64,000 bases of DNA from Phytophthora quininea (taxonomy: Eukaryota; Oomycota; Peronosporomycetes; Peronosporales; Peronosporaceae), in assembly GCA_011947345.1 (NCBI GenBank), contig JAAVTG010000670.1:496001-560000 (forward strand), written 5' to 3'. Of the stretch, positions 42,045-53,320 are shown piece after piece. Position 1 is the stretch's first letter. Each line of letters starts with the position of its first letter. Position numbers and translations under genes: made by a program. Below the pieces are notes generated by a model that was not told the DNA's origin, did not search any database, and saw only the letters and a program-made list of their open reading frames with translations.

Positions 42045-42644
42045 TCAGGCGCGACCATCGTTCTGGAGGAAGTACTCGTTGCGAGAGATCTCTGCGCACA
42101 GATTGTGGGTCCTCTCCACCGCAAATGCCTGCAAAGTAAAGCGTGGTATTAGTTTGTGTTGTGTTGTCTGTTAATGACTAGTCTCTCTGTCTTACCGTGA
42201 CGGCGATCTCGAGCAGCAGGAAGAAGTAGAGGAACACGAAGAGCGAGATGCCGGGGCTGTTCTCGATATGGACGAGCTTGTCCAGCAGGTAAATCTTGAT
42301 CACAAAGTAGGTCGTGACCCCCAGGGCCACCACGTGCGAGACGAGACTCAGGATGGTCCCGTAGTGGAACTGGAGGAATTGCAAGTTAGAATTCGGTCGG
42401 TGACCAGGAGGGAGACTACGCGTCTTACATGCCGACAGCGAGCCGCGTTGAGGTGGATGGGGTTGGTGTCGCGCAGGATGAAGTAGCCGTAGCAGGCCAC
42501 GGCGAGTCCGATGAGCGTGTCCCACCAGACCTGGTACCAGGTCACCGTGAAGCTCACGAGGAAGACGCCAAAGAGAACCACCGACAGCTGCTTGCAGAGC
42601 GGCGCGTACTCGAGCGTATGCGGCGGCGGCGTGCTCTTCTCCAT
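42045..42644 (-). CDS. Small four-helix membrane protein of unknown function
   Basis: 157 residues from exons 42644-42429, 42369-42196 and 42128-42045, all joining in phase 0 with GTAAGA donors and AG acceptors. Four hydrophobic helices: SVVLFGVFLVSFTVTW, TLIGLAVACYGYFIL, ILSLVSHVVALGVTTYFVIKIY and SLFVFLYFFLLLEIAVT. The N terminus is short and the C terminus charged (ERTHNLCAEISRNEYFL), with no signal peptide. Size and helix spacing are reminiscent of small tetraspan proteins, but no family motif is present. The three-exon model is clean. Confidence 0.72.
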
Positions 42645-42904
42645 GGCCGGCGGGTGATCTGCAAAATGACGTCCAAAGGACGCAACGACCGCTGAGGAAG
42701 ATCCGGGCACCTAGGCGAACGGTCCGTGTTTGCTGGCCTCAATCGCTGCAAGTTGTTGCCGGCAAGCTAGTCGCCTTTCCTGGCTTTCCTGACAAGTACA
42801 TGCATGATCGCATCGATCTCTTGGCTGTCACCATCGTAGCGCTATTCTCTTCGTGAACCCAGTCGAGCCGAAGTGGCCCGTACCGGCTCATTGACGAAGC
42901 AGCG

Positions 42905-43979
42905 ATGGACTGGTGGAGCGTTTTGTACGTCGTCGGCGGGTGCTCGCTGCTGGTACGTGGCTCAAGATAGCGACCACTTCCGCCGCACAGCTAACTCACT
43001 TGCTGCAGTCGCATCTGGTGACGAGACTGCGGGCACCAGGTTTTAACGTTGACGGCAAGCACGTCTTCATCACCGGAGGCAGCTCGGGCATCGGGCTGGC
43101 GACGGCCAAGAAGTACGCTCAAGCGGGGGCCAAGGTCTCCATTATCGCGCGCGATGGCAACAAGTTGGAGGCTGCCAAGCGCGAGATCGAAGCTGTGCGC
43201 AAGCACGCGGACGTCCCAGTCTTCATCCACTCGTGTGACGTGGGGGCCAGCTTCGAGGGTGTGCAGGAGGCGGTAGACGCCGCCAACGCCTTCCACCAGC
43301 GCGTGACGGACCATATCGTCTGCAGCGCTGGCTACGTCGAGCCAGGATACTTTCTCAAGCAGGACGTCGAGGGGTTCAGGCGGTCCATGGACATCAACTA
43401 CTTTGGCTGCTTGTACGCGGTGCGTGCTGCAGTGCCAGCCATGGCCAAACGCCAGGAAAAGGAGTGCGGCAAGGACGGGGAGGGCAAATTGTGCTGGTGG
43501 GCTCAGCGTTCTCGCTCATGGCGTGCATCGGCACTTCGCAGTACTCGTCCAACAAGTACGCGCTGCGAGGGCTGGCCGAGTCGCTGCGCAACGAGTTCCT
43601 GCTGTACGACATCCGTGTGAGTATCTTCTACCCAGGCAACATCGACACCCCGATGCTGAAGTACGAGCAAGCGCTGACTCCACCAGAGACCAAGACGATC
43701 GAAGGCGTGAGCGCACCCCTTTCACCTGACGACGCAGCGCAGACACTCATCAACGGGATTGCCAAGGGCCACTTCAGCATTACGACAGACCCACTCGTGT
43801 ATCTGCTGCGAATTCTTTCCAACGGCGTGACTCCCGCTCACAACGCTGTGCTGGAAGCTGTGGCGCTGCCGCTTCTCAACGTCATCCAGTTTGCCTTCCT
43901 GCTGTTCATGGACGCTGTCGTCGAGTACTCGCGCTGGAAGCGAACGAAGCAGCGCAAGACAGAGCGGAAGAATCAGTAG
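42905..43979 (+). CDS. KDSR: 3-ketodihydrosphingosine reductase (KDSR/TSC10-like SDR)
   Basis: ER enzyme that reduces 3-ketosphinganine to sphinganine with NADPH in de novo sphingolipid synthesis. Exons 42905-42952 and 43009-43979. The N-terminal membrane segment is split by the intron. The Rossmann nucleotide motif is ITGGSSGIG, the NAG-like box is VCSAGY, and the catalytic motif is YSSNK. The region after it (SIFYPGNIDTPML) and the hydrophobic C terminus (LLNVIQFAFLLFMDAVV) are KDSR-like. One frame break near 43483 is repaired by one G, giving QIVLVGSAFSL. The two PAP2-type lipid phosphatases in the window could act in related lipid metabolism, but that link is speculative. Confidence 0.88.
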
Positions 43980-44115
43980 CTGTCAGAAAGCAAGTATCTG
44001 TCAGCACTGTCAATCTCTCACAACAATAGCAGAAACACTCCATCATTCGGTTGAAAACCCCAGACGCCACTCCATTGCCTCTCTCCAGGGCCCCTCTTCT
44101 CTTCCTCCTCTCCGT

Positions 44116-44850
44116 CTATTCCTCGCTGGCACTCGCCAACGCCTTCTTGACCTGAATCTCCGGTGACAAGTAGCCGCGCTTGTCGTAGTTGGTGTAGTAC
44201 TTGAGCTTCTTGGGCGTCGGGCGCGCGCTCTGCGGGATGGTCTCGAACTTGTGCGGCTTGAGCAGCGCACGCAGTGCCAGTCGGTTGTGGTAGACCGACA
44301 CGACGTTGCCGCCTGCCGCCTCCACGGCCTTGATGGCGCTCTCGGAGGCCTGCGAGACCTCAATGTCCAGCTTGGCCGTCAGGTGCTGCGCGCCGTTGCC
44401 CAGCAGTTTGACGCCGTGCTTGACGCGCGAGCAGGTGAGCAGTCCCGAGTCGACCAGCTCCTTGATGGTGATCTTGTTGCTGGCGTCCAGACGCCCCATG
44501 TCCACGAACAGCTGCAGCTTGTCCAGGTTGACGCCCTCCATGGGCGTCGCGAACTTGTTGTTGAAGCCGCGCTTGGGCACGCGCTGGTAGATTGGCGTCT
44601 GGCCGCCCTCGAAGCCAGGACCGCGGCCGGAGCTGCCTCCGGAGCGCGCCTTCTGGCCCTTGTGGCCGCGGCCGCACGTCTTGCCCTTGCCCGAGCCGAT
44701 GCCGCGGCCCAGTCGCTTGCCGCGTTTGTGGGCGCCATCGTTGTCGCGCAGAGTATTGAGGCGGACGCCGTCCACGGGTGCGGCAGTGAAGGTGCTGAAG
44801 GCCGCACGTGAGCGGGGCAGCGCACGCTCCAGCGCCTTGAGACTCCACAT
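44116..44850 (-). CDS. MRPL15: Mitochondrial ribosomal protein uL15m
   Basis: 244 residues, single exon, no breaks. A short Arg/Ala/Ser presequence is followed by the L15 core: LGRGIGSGKGKTCGRGHKGQKAR, then FEGGQTPIYQRVPKRGF, both diagnostic. The middle contains IEVSQASESAIKAVEAAGG, the conserved C-terminal fold of L15. The presequence and eukaryote-type C-terminal extension (LKYYTNYDKRGYLSPEIQV) support mitochondrial targeting over the cytosolic relative. It is the large-subunit protein that organises 23S-type rRNA in the mitoribosome. Confidence 0.93.
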   Translation of the reverse strand: MWSLKALERALPRSRAAFSTFTAAPVDGVRLNTLRDNDGAHKRGKRLGRGIGSGKGKTCGRGHKGQKARSGGSSGRGPGFEGGQTPIYQRVPKRGFNNKFATPMEGVNLDKLQLFVDMGRLDASNKITIKELVDSGLLTCSRVKHGVKLLGNGAQHLTAKLDIEVSQASESAIKAVEAAGGNVVSVYHNRLALRALLKPHKFETIPQSARPTPKKLKYYTNYDKRGYLSPEIQVKKALASASEE

Positions 44851-45592
44851 GGTTGATACACTTCAGAGACCTTGCGATGAACGTGTGGACGGCGAAAGGG
44901 ACTTATAATCGGTGGGAAGAAGTGTGCGATAAGTGACGCGAAAAAAGGCTGCAGGCACCGAACTGTAGCCATGATAAAGGGCAACAAGTCGAAGAGTTGC
45001 CATCGGACACATCTCGGCAACAAGTCTAGCAGAGTTGTTGTTAACGTCAATACTATCCTTGTTGGTCGGGTATTTGGCACTGTCAACTTCGTACCCAGCA
45101 GTTTAGATGGCCACGTTCATCTGATCACTACAGCCTGTGTCAATTTGTTTACCTGGCCTTGCTCATCGAATCAACCGAGCGTCTTCAAGCTCGGGTAGTT
45201 CCTTCATTTTCTGTATCACTCCACACCCGGCACTCGCTTCACGTTTCCAGCCAAGACGACAGAGACGAAGCTCAACCAGAAACCCACCCAGCTCGCTTCC
45301 ATTCACCTGGTCAAGACGAACATGCCGAGCAATGGACGCCAAGTAAAGCAACAGCGAGAGAAGCTGTCGGAGCAAAAGAACAAGATTCGCTTCATCTCGC
45401 CGCACTCGCTGACGATTTTGAAACTCTGGAGGCCGCGCTGGAGGAAATCGGCGAGTTGGGGGAGTTGGCAAAACCAGACACTTTACTGCTGAAGTCACAA
45501 AAGCCCAGCGAATGCATTTCATTTATTCCGTGACTATTGCTTGTTTCACTCGAGTAAATAACAGATGGCCTACAACAAGCGTTTGTGACGCA
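44851..45592. other. Region with an uncertain ORF and a duplicated gene tail
   Basis: A plus-strand frame at 45159-45533 reads PGQDEHAEQWTPSKATAREA and AALADDFETLEAALEEIGELG. It could be a small gene, but the 45425-45472 part is a near copy of 45615-45655, the end of the adenylate kinase gene on the other strand. No other gene is evident between 44851 and 45592. Confidence 0.35.
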
Positions 45593-47427
45593 CTAGCCAT
45601 GCAGAAGCTGTTCGAAGCCGCGCTGGAGGAAATCGGCGAGTTGGGGAGTTGGCAACTCCAGATCCAGCGTTCGAGTCGGCGTGACGAGCGACACGTAGCA
45701 TTCGTAGCGAGCCAAATTCCCAGATCGCTTGAGGACAGAGGTCTTCATGCCACGCGCGACTTGGATGACGTCGCTCAGCACAACACTCTGTTCCAGCTTC
45801 GCGTGTTTGCCTTTGCCGACTCGGTCCGTCGGGCCCATGGCTTTCTGCCAGAACACGCGCTTGAACTCCAGGTCGGCGAAAATGAGTCGCGGGTGGGGGC
45901 GACCGCGGCGGCCGTGCTTCACTGCGTCAAAGCCATCCAGCAGCAACTCCTTGAACGTCTCCATGTCGACGGAAGCTGCTGCCGCCTCCAATGTTGTTGT
46001 GCTGGTAGAGCTTCCAACACTGCTGCTGCTACTGCTTCGAACACTAATGTTATCGTCGGTCGACTGGTTTACTGTGCGTACTTCGCTTGGTGCGCTGAGA
46101 CCTTTGAATCGCCCGGTTGGAGTTGGTAGCGGTCGCAGCATCGGAGCTGGGGAGGCGGGACGCCTTCGTCGTTGTTTGACTCATCCTGACGAGACGGAAG
46201 ATCTGGCAGGGGCAACGCCGCCATGAATGCCGACGACAACGTGGTCTTTTCAGACTTCTGGACGGCAACAGGCACCTTCCTGTCAGGCAGACGTTGCAGT
46301 TGTTTCGCGGGAGTAGACTGTTTCTGAGGACTTCCTCTTTGGCTGGAGCTGATGGGGCTGTCATCCTCCTCCCAGTCGTACTGGTACTGCTGCATGTCAT
46401 CGTCGTCTTCTTCGTCCGTCTCTGGGATCGTCTCCGGTCGCTGCTGAAAGTGTTTATTGTCCACCTTGGTGCTGTGCTGCACCTGGTTACTAATGTTGAT
46501 GCTGCTCCGACTTGGTTGTGCTACGAGCGAGTGCAGGAGCGACGACACGTCCTCTAGAATCGCTGCTGGAGACTTTGATGCGTCGATGCGGTGCACTACA
46601 CCCCGGCGATCGTCAAACAATGCGTTTGTGGCGTCGCCAAAAGTCCGATAAGCTTCGAATCGTGGTGACAGCTTTTCACTTGTGTCGTCCCGCCTTTTAG
46701 TGAGTCGAGATCGGACATTCGCGTCGCGAGGGAGATTGTTCGGTGAGTGGAAGATGGCACCGGTCACGGGGTCAAATCGACGCCCAACGATACGCGCAAC
46801 GCACTCTTGCTCGGGGACCTCAAGAAGCAGCACAATCTCGGGTCGAAGTTTCGGTACGGCCATGAGAGCCTTGGCTTGGTCGGTTGTTCGTGGAAAGCTG
46901 TCTAGCACCCAACCCACGCGACCACGAACCGTGCAGCCTGCCACCTTGTCCTCAACCATGTCCAGTACCACTCGATCGGGCACGAGTGTCTTTGCTGCAA
47001 TGCAGCGCTGCGCTCTTCGGCCAGAGGACGTCTGTGCCTTCATGTTCTCACGAAGTAGATCGCCGGTGGCGATGAGCTCCAGATTGAACTCGTCACAAAG
47101 GAGTTTGGCGAGCGTCGTCTTGCCCGATCCTGGTGGGCCATTCACAAACAACTGAAGCACCATGCTCGACGGCTCGCTTTGTCGTGGGGTGTTGTCCGGA
47201 GGTTGTCCGGAAAGGAAATGAGTGCATGTTGCGCAGATGGAAGCTTTGCCGGGGTAAATGGAGAGCTGGGAAGTGCCTACCGGGAGGCAAGCATGCTCGC
47301 ATAGCTGGCAAGCAAAGATAGAACCCCCACTGGATCGCATCGCTTGAATCCATGCGACGAAGTCGAACAGCAAAAAACAAATTCTATTGCGCTTGGAAGT
47401 CTTCACCGCGGGATTCCTGTCGCCCAA
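45593..47427 (-). CDS. Adenylate kinase fused to a C-terminal PH-like domain
   Basis: N-terminal Cys pairs (CQLCEHAC...ICATC) suggest a small zinc-binding module; the ATG at 47340 is an alternative start. The nucleotide-kinase domain follows, with P-loop FVNGPPGSGKTT, AMP-site TGDLLRENM, LDSFPRTTDQAKAL, and an R-x-x-D-P-x-T-G lid sequence. A long acidic/Gln linker joins a C-terminal domain reading KHGRRGRPHPRLIF...SDVIQVARGMKTSVLKR...TRTLDLELPTPQLADFL, which matches the PH fold pattern. One frame break near 46151 is repaired by one base in a C run (minus strand). Adenylate kinases balance AMP, ADP and ATP. A PH-like partner suggests membrane or protein targeting. Confidence 0.75.
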
Positions 47428-47558
47428 TTCGTTCCAAACCCCGCAATGGTGTTCGCTTCAGCTCATCACCGAGGCAATCGAGATTCTTATGCTCGATCAA
47501 TATAGCTCCATTGCTACTTCTGTTTCACCAATGCGCTTTTCACCGTAGCGCATCGAGG

Positions 47559-48823
47559 ATGATTCCCGGTACTACCTCGCTGGAGAACCTCCACGAAGTC
47601 CCCGTGAGTCGTCCCAAAACACTCTCGAGGGTTAGTACGGCTGCAGCGTCATGGCTTTTAAGACCTCACCCGATCTGGCAGCCGCTGCAAGTGAGTCAAA
47701 GAGGAAGCTACTCCATCGAGAGAATGTTAGCGCTGGACGACTACATCCGCTCGACGTCGTTGCTCCGTGTCGTGTCCGTGTGTTTGGCCAAATCCACTGT
47801 AAAACGCGCTCATACATCCACCCAGGACCAGCAAATTCTTCAGCGAAATATGGACGCCAGCAACTCGATGCTGCATCTCCAGCACGATCGTAAACGCCAC
47901 CGTTGCGCCCAAAACGGCAGTTCGCGTCCACACGCCGTAATTTGCCTTCCAACCACTTTCAGGAGGGTCGAGAGGCACGCTTTCTTGCATTAGCACTACC
48001 GCGATCATCGGCAACGGTGTGGCGGCTCCTGATCGCGTCTCCCGGGGCAATGGCGTTCATCTTTCTCCTCCATGTCGTCTGTGGCAAACAAACGTGGCAA
48101 CAAATCACAGCCAAACCTGTCCTGGTCATTCGCCTCATGTTGTTCCTGAGCGCCCAAGCTGCAACCGCGATCATTTACCAGGCCTACAGCGCTGCCTTCC
48201 GAGCCGCAGCCAGAACTCCGTTTGAGATGTCACTCATATTCGTGCTACCCGTCATAAAAATTCTCATGAAGAACGTCGTTGCTCGTTTTGTGGATCATCT
48301 AGAGGACCTCATTCCTGAATCGGTGATGTTCACGGTCGAACTCTTCAACGCGCTGTACGTGACGATGTGTCTGCAAGTAAACTCTTCCGCGAGTGGAGAT
48401 TCGACAAAGGCACTCGAAGATATGCTCAGCGCTCTCTTTATGTTGGAGTGTCTGGTGATTGTGGAGTAGTTGAAGGCTTTCATCCCCATCATTTACGCGA
48501 TCTATCTGCTTCTGATGGCGCAGCTACCAGTTGCAAAGTATCATGGCGAGCTTGAAGGAAATACCCGAGCTGGAGTTGGGAGAAAACTGACCGCAGTGGT
48601 TTTGTATGGCGCACTTGAATTGGCCTCGTTCGCAGCTTTTGCAGCAATGGTCCAGCGCAATTGCAAGCTGAACACGCTGTACCATCTCGCGTTTGTCCTC
48701 GAGACACACACCGCCGTCATCCAGACGAAGCTGGTCGTTTGGATGGTTGCGTTGGCTAGACTCCAAGTGCCGCATTTCGGCATTGACTATTCTTTTGCGT
48801 TCGTATGGACACAGGACAAGTGA
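47559..48823 (+). pseudogene. Oomycete multi-pass membrane protein pseudogene with an internal inversion
   Basis: The plus strand encodes RGSYSIERMLALDDYIRSTS up to about 47786. From about 48023 it resumes with the hydrophobic block AFIFLLHVVCGKQTW...LMLFLSAQAATAIIYQAY...PFEMSLIFVLPVIKILMK. The missing middle (TPLPMIAVVLMQESVPL...WTRTAVLGATVAFTIVLEM) is found at the right place but on the minus strand. An in-frame TAG at 48467, where other family members would have a codon for an aromatic residue, and further shifts confirm decay. I recognise this as a repeated oomycete membrane-protein family but know no function. Confidence 0.65.
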
Positions 48824-48829
48824 GCCGGC

Positions 48830-49270
48830 GAGGAAGCTGCACCAGCGAGAAATTGCTAGAGCTGTACACGCTCTACTACCAATAGCAGATACTAGCTCCA
48901 CCGGGAGGTGTGAGCTGTGGAACATTGCCTCGAACGGCAATTTTAGCTGTAACTGTTTTTTGAAAACCAATCAAGCAAATCGTGGTGTTGGCTTGCTGGA
49001 GTCTCCTTCGTGAATCTCCTCATACTCGTCGCAATTTGTCGCTCATTTCCAGCAACCGGACGTAGCGGAACATTTTATCAAAGCCCGTGCTCGTCACTAC
49101 CCGCAGTCGATGAAAAATGTCGTCGCTCGATCTGTGCGAGTCATGTAAAAGACCTTGAATCGATCGCGGAGGTATTTAACTCGCTGCAAGTAGCTGTGTG
49201 CTTGCAAACGACGCCGCTGGTCTTTGCAAAATTGTTTCGTAAAAAGCTTTCGAAGCTGCCCGTTGGATAA
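48830..49270 (+). pseudogene. Second, fragmentary copy of the same membrane-protein family
   Basis: Short pieces KNVVARSVRV and DLESIAEVFNSLQVAVCLQ (49110-49210) echo KNVVARFVDHLEDL and VMFTVELFNALYVTMCLQ of the pseudogene just upstream. The pieces are in different frames and lack the rest, so only a tail fragment remains, immediately before the first P450 gene. Confidence 0.4.
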
Positions 49271-49310
49271 TCTGTTGGGACGACGGATCCATTCAATAGA
49301 GTCCTCGGCC

Positions 49311-50876
49311 ATGTGGAAAGCCCCACGCTACGCGAAAACGAGCGATGCGCTCTTCTGGACGACAGCTTCTCTCGGCGCACTGTACGTCGGGCGGCAAGTT
49401 GCTCGCAGCGTCTACTCAAATCTCGTGGTGGAGGCGGCGATCCAGCGACAAGATCTTCACTCCCCAGCGTCGACGTTGCATCTGCTGGGCAACACGCTGG
49501 ACGTGATGATCTTCCACAGGCATCGGTTGTGGGACTGGATGACCGACGAGAGCAAACTCTCCGGCGGCAAGCCGTGGGTGCTGCGGGTCCTCGGCCTTCC
49601 GACCACCTTCGTCTTGACGTCGCCCGAGGCTCTTGAGGACGTCTGCAAGACGCAGTTCGACATCTTCGAACGAGGCCCCGACATGCGCGCGCTCTTCTAC
49701 GACTTTGTCGGCGACGGCATTGTGGGCTCTGACGGTGAGCAGTGGCTCCTGCACCGACGCACAGCTAGCCACATGTTCTCGTCTCGAATGCTGCGGGACG
49801 TCATGGACGAAGTCGTCAAGGAGAAATCACTCAAGCTCTGTGCAGTGCTGGGTGAGTGTGCCAGACAGGGGCGAACAGTCAATTTGAAGTCGCTGATCAG
49901 CAAGTTCACGAGTGACGTCTTCACCAAAATCGGCTTCGGCGTCGAGCTCAACGGACTTGACGATGACATTGACTCCGAGGGCCACCCTTTCCTCGATGCG
50001 GTGGACGTGTATGCAGAGGTGCTTGGAGCTCGACTGATGTCGCCCGCGTGGTTCTGGAAGCTCAAGCGGCTGCTGAGTATTGGAGACGAACGCAAGCTGA
50101 AACATGCCAGTGCTGTCATGTTCGATCTGACCCACGACGTCATGCGAGAATCCATGGAGGCCAAGAAAACCGGAACCGCCAGGAGAGATTTACTGATGCT
50201 CTCCCTCGAGTCCAACAGCGGAGAGACCGACGTCAACCAGGTCCGGGACTCGGTCATGAACTTCTTGATCGCAGGAAAAGACACGACGGCCTTCAGCTTG
50301 GCTTGGATTGTCATCAACTTGAATCGACACCCAGAAGCTCTGGCTAAAATGCGGGGCGAGATGAAGGCCAACCTGCCTGGTCTGGCCAATGGTGAGATCG
50401 ACGTCCCGAGTATGGACGATCTCCAGAAGCTGCCGTACTTGGAAGCGGTGGTGAAGGAAAGTCTGCGGCTGTTCGTCCCCGCGTTGAACCGCGTGCCGAA
50501 CCAGTCGACCACCTTGAGCGACGGGACGTTCGTGCCGTTCGGCTGCGGCGTGGTCATGCCAATCTACTCGGCGTCGCGCATGAAGAGCGTGTGGGGTGAC
50601 GACGCCGAGGAGTACAACCCGGACCGGTGGATCGACCCCAAGACGGGTAAGGTGCAGGCCGTCTCGCCGTTCAAGTTCGCCAGCTTCTTTGCTGGCCCTC
50701 GACAGTGCATCGGAATGCGCTTTGCTCTGCTGGAAATGCGGGCCGCCACCGCGGTCGTGTTCAGCCGCTTCGACCTCAAGACGACCAAGAACCCGCTCGA
50801 CTTCACCTACGAGCACTCGTTCACACTGCCGGTCAAAGGCCCGCTCGACGTCACTGTGCACGAGGTTTCGATGTGA
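49311..50876 (+). CDS. Cytochrome P450, CYP86-clan fatty-acid-hydroxylase-like, copy 1
   Basis: 521 residues, single exon, no breaks. An N-terminal hydrophobic anchor is followed by the P450 fold. Oxygen-activation I-helix AGKDTTAFSL; E-x-x-R in KESLRLF; PERF-type YNPDRWIDP; heme loop FFAGPRQCIGMRFALLE with the heme Cys at about residue 466. It resembles the oomycete CYP5014-type enzymes of the CYP86 clan, which hydroxylate fatty acids. The ATG at 49311 gives a normal anchor. It heads a tandem trio, all on the plus strand. The exact substrate cannot be read. Confidence 0.92.
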   Translation: MWKAPRYAKTSDALFWTTASLGALYVGRQVARSVYSNLVVEAAIQRQDLHSPASTLHLLGNTLDVMIFHRHRLWDWMTDESKLSGGKPWVLRVLGLPTTFVLTSPEALEDVCKTQFDIFERGPDMRALFYDFVGDGIVGSDGEQWLLHRRTASHMFSSRMLRDVMDEVVKEKSLKLCAVLGECARQGRTVNLKSLISKFTSDVFTKIGFGVELNGLDDDIDSEGHPFLDAVDVYAEVLGARLMSPAWFWKLKRLLSIGDERKLKHASAVMFDLTHDVMRESMEAKKTGTARRDLLMLSLESNSGETDVNQVRDSVMNFLIAGKDTTAFSLAWIVINLNRHPEALAKMRGEMKANLPGLANGEIDVPSMDDLQKLPYLEAVVKESLRLFVPALNRVPNQSTTLSDGTFVPFGCGVVMPIYSASRMKSVWGDDAEEYNPDRWIDPKTGKVQAVSPFKFASFFAGPRQCIGMRFALLEMRAATAVVFSRFDLKTTKNPLDFTYEHSFTLPVKGPLDVTVHEVSM

Positions 50877-51418
50877 ACGCGCAGGAAGTCAAGGGAACAG
50901 CTTCCTCACTGCCGTTTCCGCCTTGATTGCTGCGTCCCGTTGTTTGTTTGAAAGTCTGTGCGCAGGTCGGAGACCTCTTCACACCGCTTCGCTCCCTGCT
51001 CGGTTTGGGCTCCATCTTTCCCTGCTCGATGGTGCTGGCGGCGTCTGCAGCTGCGTTCGGGACCGCAGGCATGGCGACTTGGTGCGTAGACTGCGCCTGC
51101 ATGGCTTCCTTTTCTAGACCAGACCCCTTCAACTGCATCGCTGAGACCGTCGAGCAACAGACGGCGCGCACACAAATCGGTGGAGGCCGCTCCCTCCATA
51201 GGTAAGGGACCCTGGAGACGAGTCGACGGCTCGGCTTGCCTGCGCGCTGGCGGTGTCGGGTGGCAAACTGCTGATCAAGATGGGTGCTGATCTTTGTGGT
51301 GGTGCGGATCACTCCGCGCGCAGTCCTCCGAGCTGGGACCTGGCTGTGCCATTCTGCAATCCTCCCTGCGTCTCGCAGCCGTCCTCCCAAAGCGTCCAAG
51401 AAACCGGAGACCACCGCC

Positions 51419-52997
51419 ATGTGGGGCATCGCTCAGCACCAAGTGAACGAGCGCGAGGCCGTGATGGCCGTCGGCGCGCTCAGCGGCCTGTACCTCGGCT
51501 ACAAGTTGCTGTCGGCGGTCTACAAGGAGATGAAGATCACGCGCGCGCTCGACTCCCAAGGCCTCTACCGCCCTAAGTCCACGCTGCCGATCCTGGGCAA
51601 CACCCTCGACGTCATGTTCTTCCAAAGCACCGACTGCAGGACTGGATGGCTGAGCAGAGCCAAATCAGCGAGGGCAGGCCCTGGGTGCTCAGCGTCGTCG
51701 GTCGCCCGCAGACGCTGATTGTCACGGACCCAGACGAGTGCGAAGACGTCTTCAAGCTCCAGTTCGACAACTTTGGCCGTGGCAAGGACCTGGTCGACGT
51801 GCAGCACGATTTCTTCGGCGAGGGCGTCGCCGGAGTTGACGGCGAGAAGTGGCTCAAGCAGCGCCGCATCGCCAGTCACATGTTCTCGCAAAAGATGCTG
51901 CGCGACGTCATGGACGAAGTGATCATCGAGAAGACCATGAAGCTCCGCGACGTGCTGGCCGAGTGCGCTCGGGAGAATAAGGTCGTGCCCATGAAGTCTC
52001 TGCTGGGCAAGTTCTCGTGTGACGTCTTCACCAAGGTCGGCTTTGGCGTGGACCTGCACGGTCTGGATGGAGACCTCAACGCGGAGATGGATCACCCTTT
52101 CATCGAGGCTGTGGACGTTGCGGCTGAAGTGTTCGGCGCTCGTCTGCAGTCTCCCATGTGGTTCTGGAAGCTCAAGCGCTACTTAAACATTGGCGACGAG
52201 CGCGAGGCCAAGAAGTGTCTGAAGGTGGCCGAGGACCTGCTGCATGAGGTCATGACCAAGTCGATGGCCAGCAAGACTGCCGACGACTGGAAGACCAAGA
52301 CGGATCTGCTGACGCTGTTTGTTGACCACACGGGCAGCACGAGCTCGTCCGACATTCGCGACGCCGTCATGAACTTCTTCCTGGCTGGCAAGGAGACCAC
52401 GAGCTTCAGCATGGCGTGGATCATCGTCAACCTCAACCGATACCCGCGTGTGCTCGCCAAGCTCCGCGCCGAGATCCGCGAGAAGCTGCCGCAGCTCATG
52501 ATGGGCGAGCTGCAGATCCCGACCATGGAGGACCTGCAGAAGGTGCCGTACATTGAGGCGTGTCTGAGGGAGAGTCTCCGTCTGTACATGACGGGAACGC
52601 ATCGCACGCCGTACAAGTCGACCACGCTCCGCTCCGGGACGTACGTGCCGCTCGGAACGTACTTGATCATGTCGGTGTACGCTGCCGGACGCGTCAAGCA
52701 GGTGTGGGGCGAAGACGCCGAGGTGTACAACCCGGACCGGTGGATCGACCCCGAGTCGGGCAAGGTCAAGCACATCAATCCATACCAGTTCATCACGTTC
52801 GGCGGGGCCCGCACCAGTGTATTGGCATGCGCTTCGCGCTGCTGGAGATGATGACGGTCATTGCCGTGCTCTTCAGCCGCTTCGACATCAAGACTGTGCA
52901 GGAACCGTTCGACATTACGTACGAGTACTCGGTCACACTGCCGATCAAGGGCCCGTTCGAGTGCACGGTGCGCGAGGCCACGGCTGCCGCGTTCTAA
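51419..52997 (+). CDS. Cytochrome P450, CYP86-clan, copy 2 (two homopolymer breaks)
   Basis: Close paralogue of copy 1. Starts MWGIAQHQVNEREAVMAVGAL. The frame breaks near 51625, where one added A restores QKHRLQDWMAEQ, and near 52805, where one added G restores FGGGPHQCIGMRFALLE in the heme loop. I-helix AGKETTSFSM, E-x-x-R RESLRLY and YNPDRWIDP are present. Both breaks lie in runs of three or four identical bases and the rest is intact, so the gene is probably functional. Confidence 0.88.
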
Positions 52998-53320
52998 GGC
53001 AGCGCCGACCTCTTTATTCGTGCCGAGACACGGCTTATTAACATCTTTGACCCTTTCGCTGCCAACTTCTTGCGCTGAATTAGTGCAGTGGCTCCTTAAC
53101 TCGATCTTGTCGTTGTCGTTGTCGTTGCTGTTTGCCAGGGCGGGAGGCCCCATCAAGTGATGACGACTGCAAGGCCTCGCCGTGGTCTCACCACGCAAGA
53201 GCCTGCGCGACAGATGGCGACAACGTCAAGGACTACCGCTACTCAACTCTTCTGAGTGTCTGCACCAACGTAACGGGGGCCTCTCAACTCTTGGATTTCG
53301 CGGCGACCCAAGCGAGCGGC

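Noticed and set aside
43389..43979. Second short-chain dehydrogenase gene starting within KDSR
   Set aside because: The change of frame is explained by one missing G near 43483; both frames are halves of a single enzyme.
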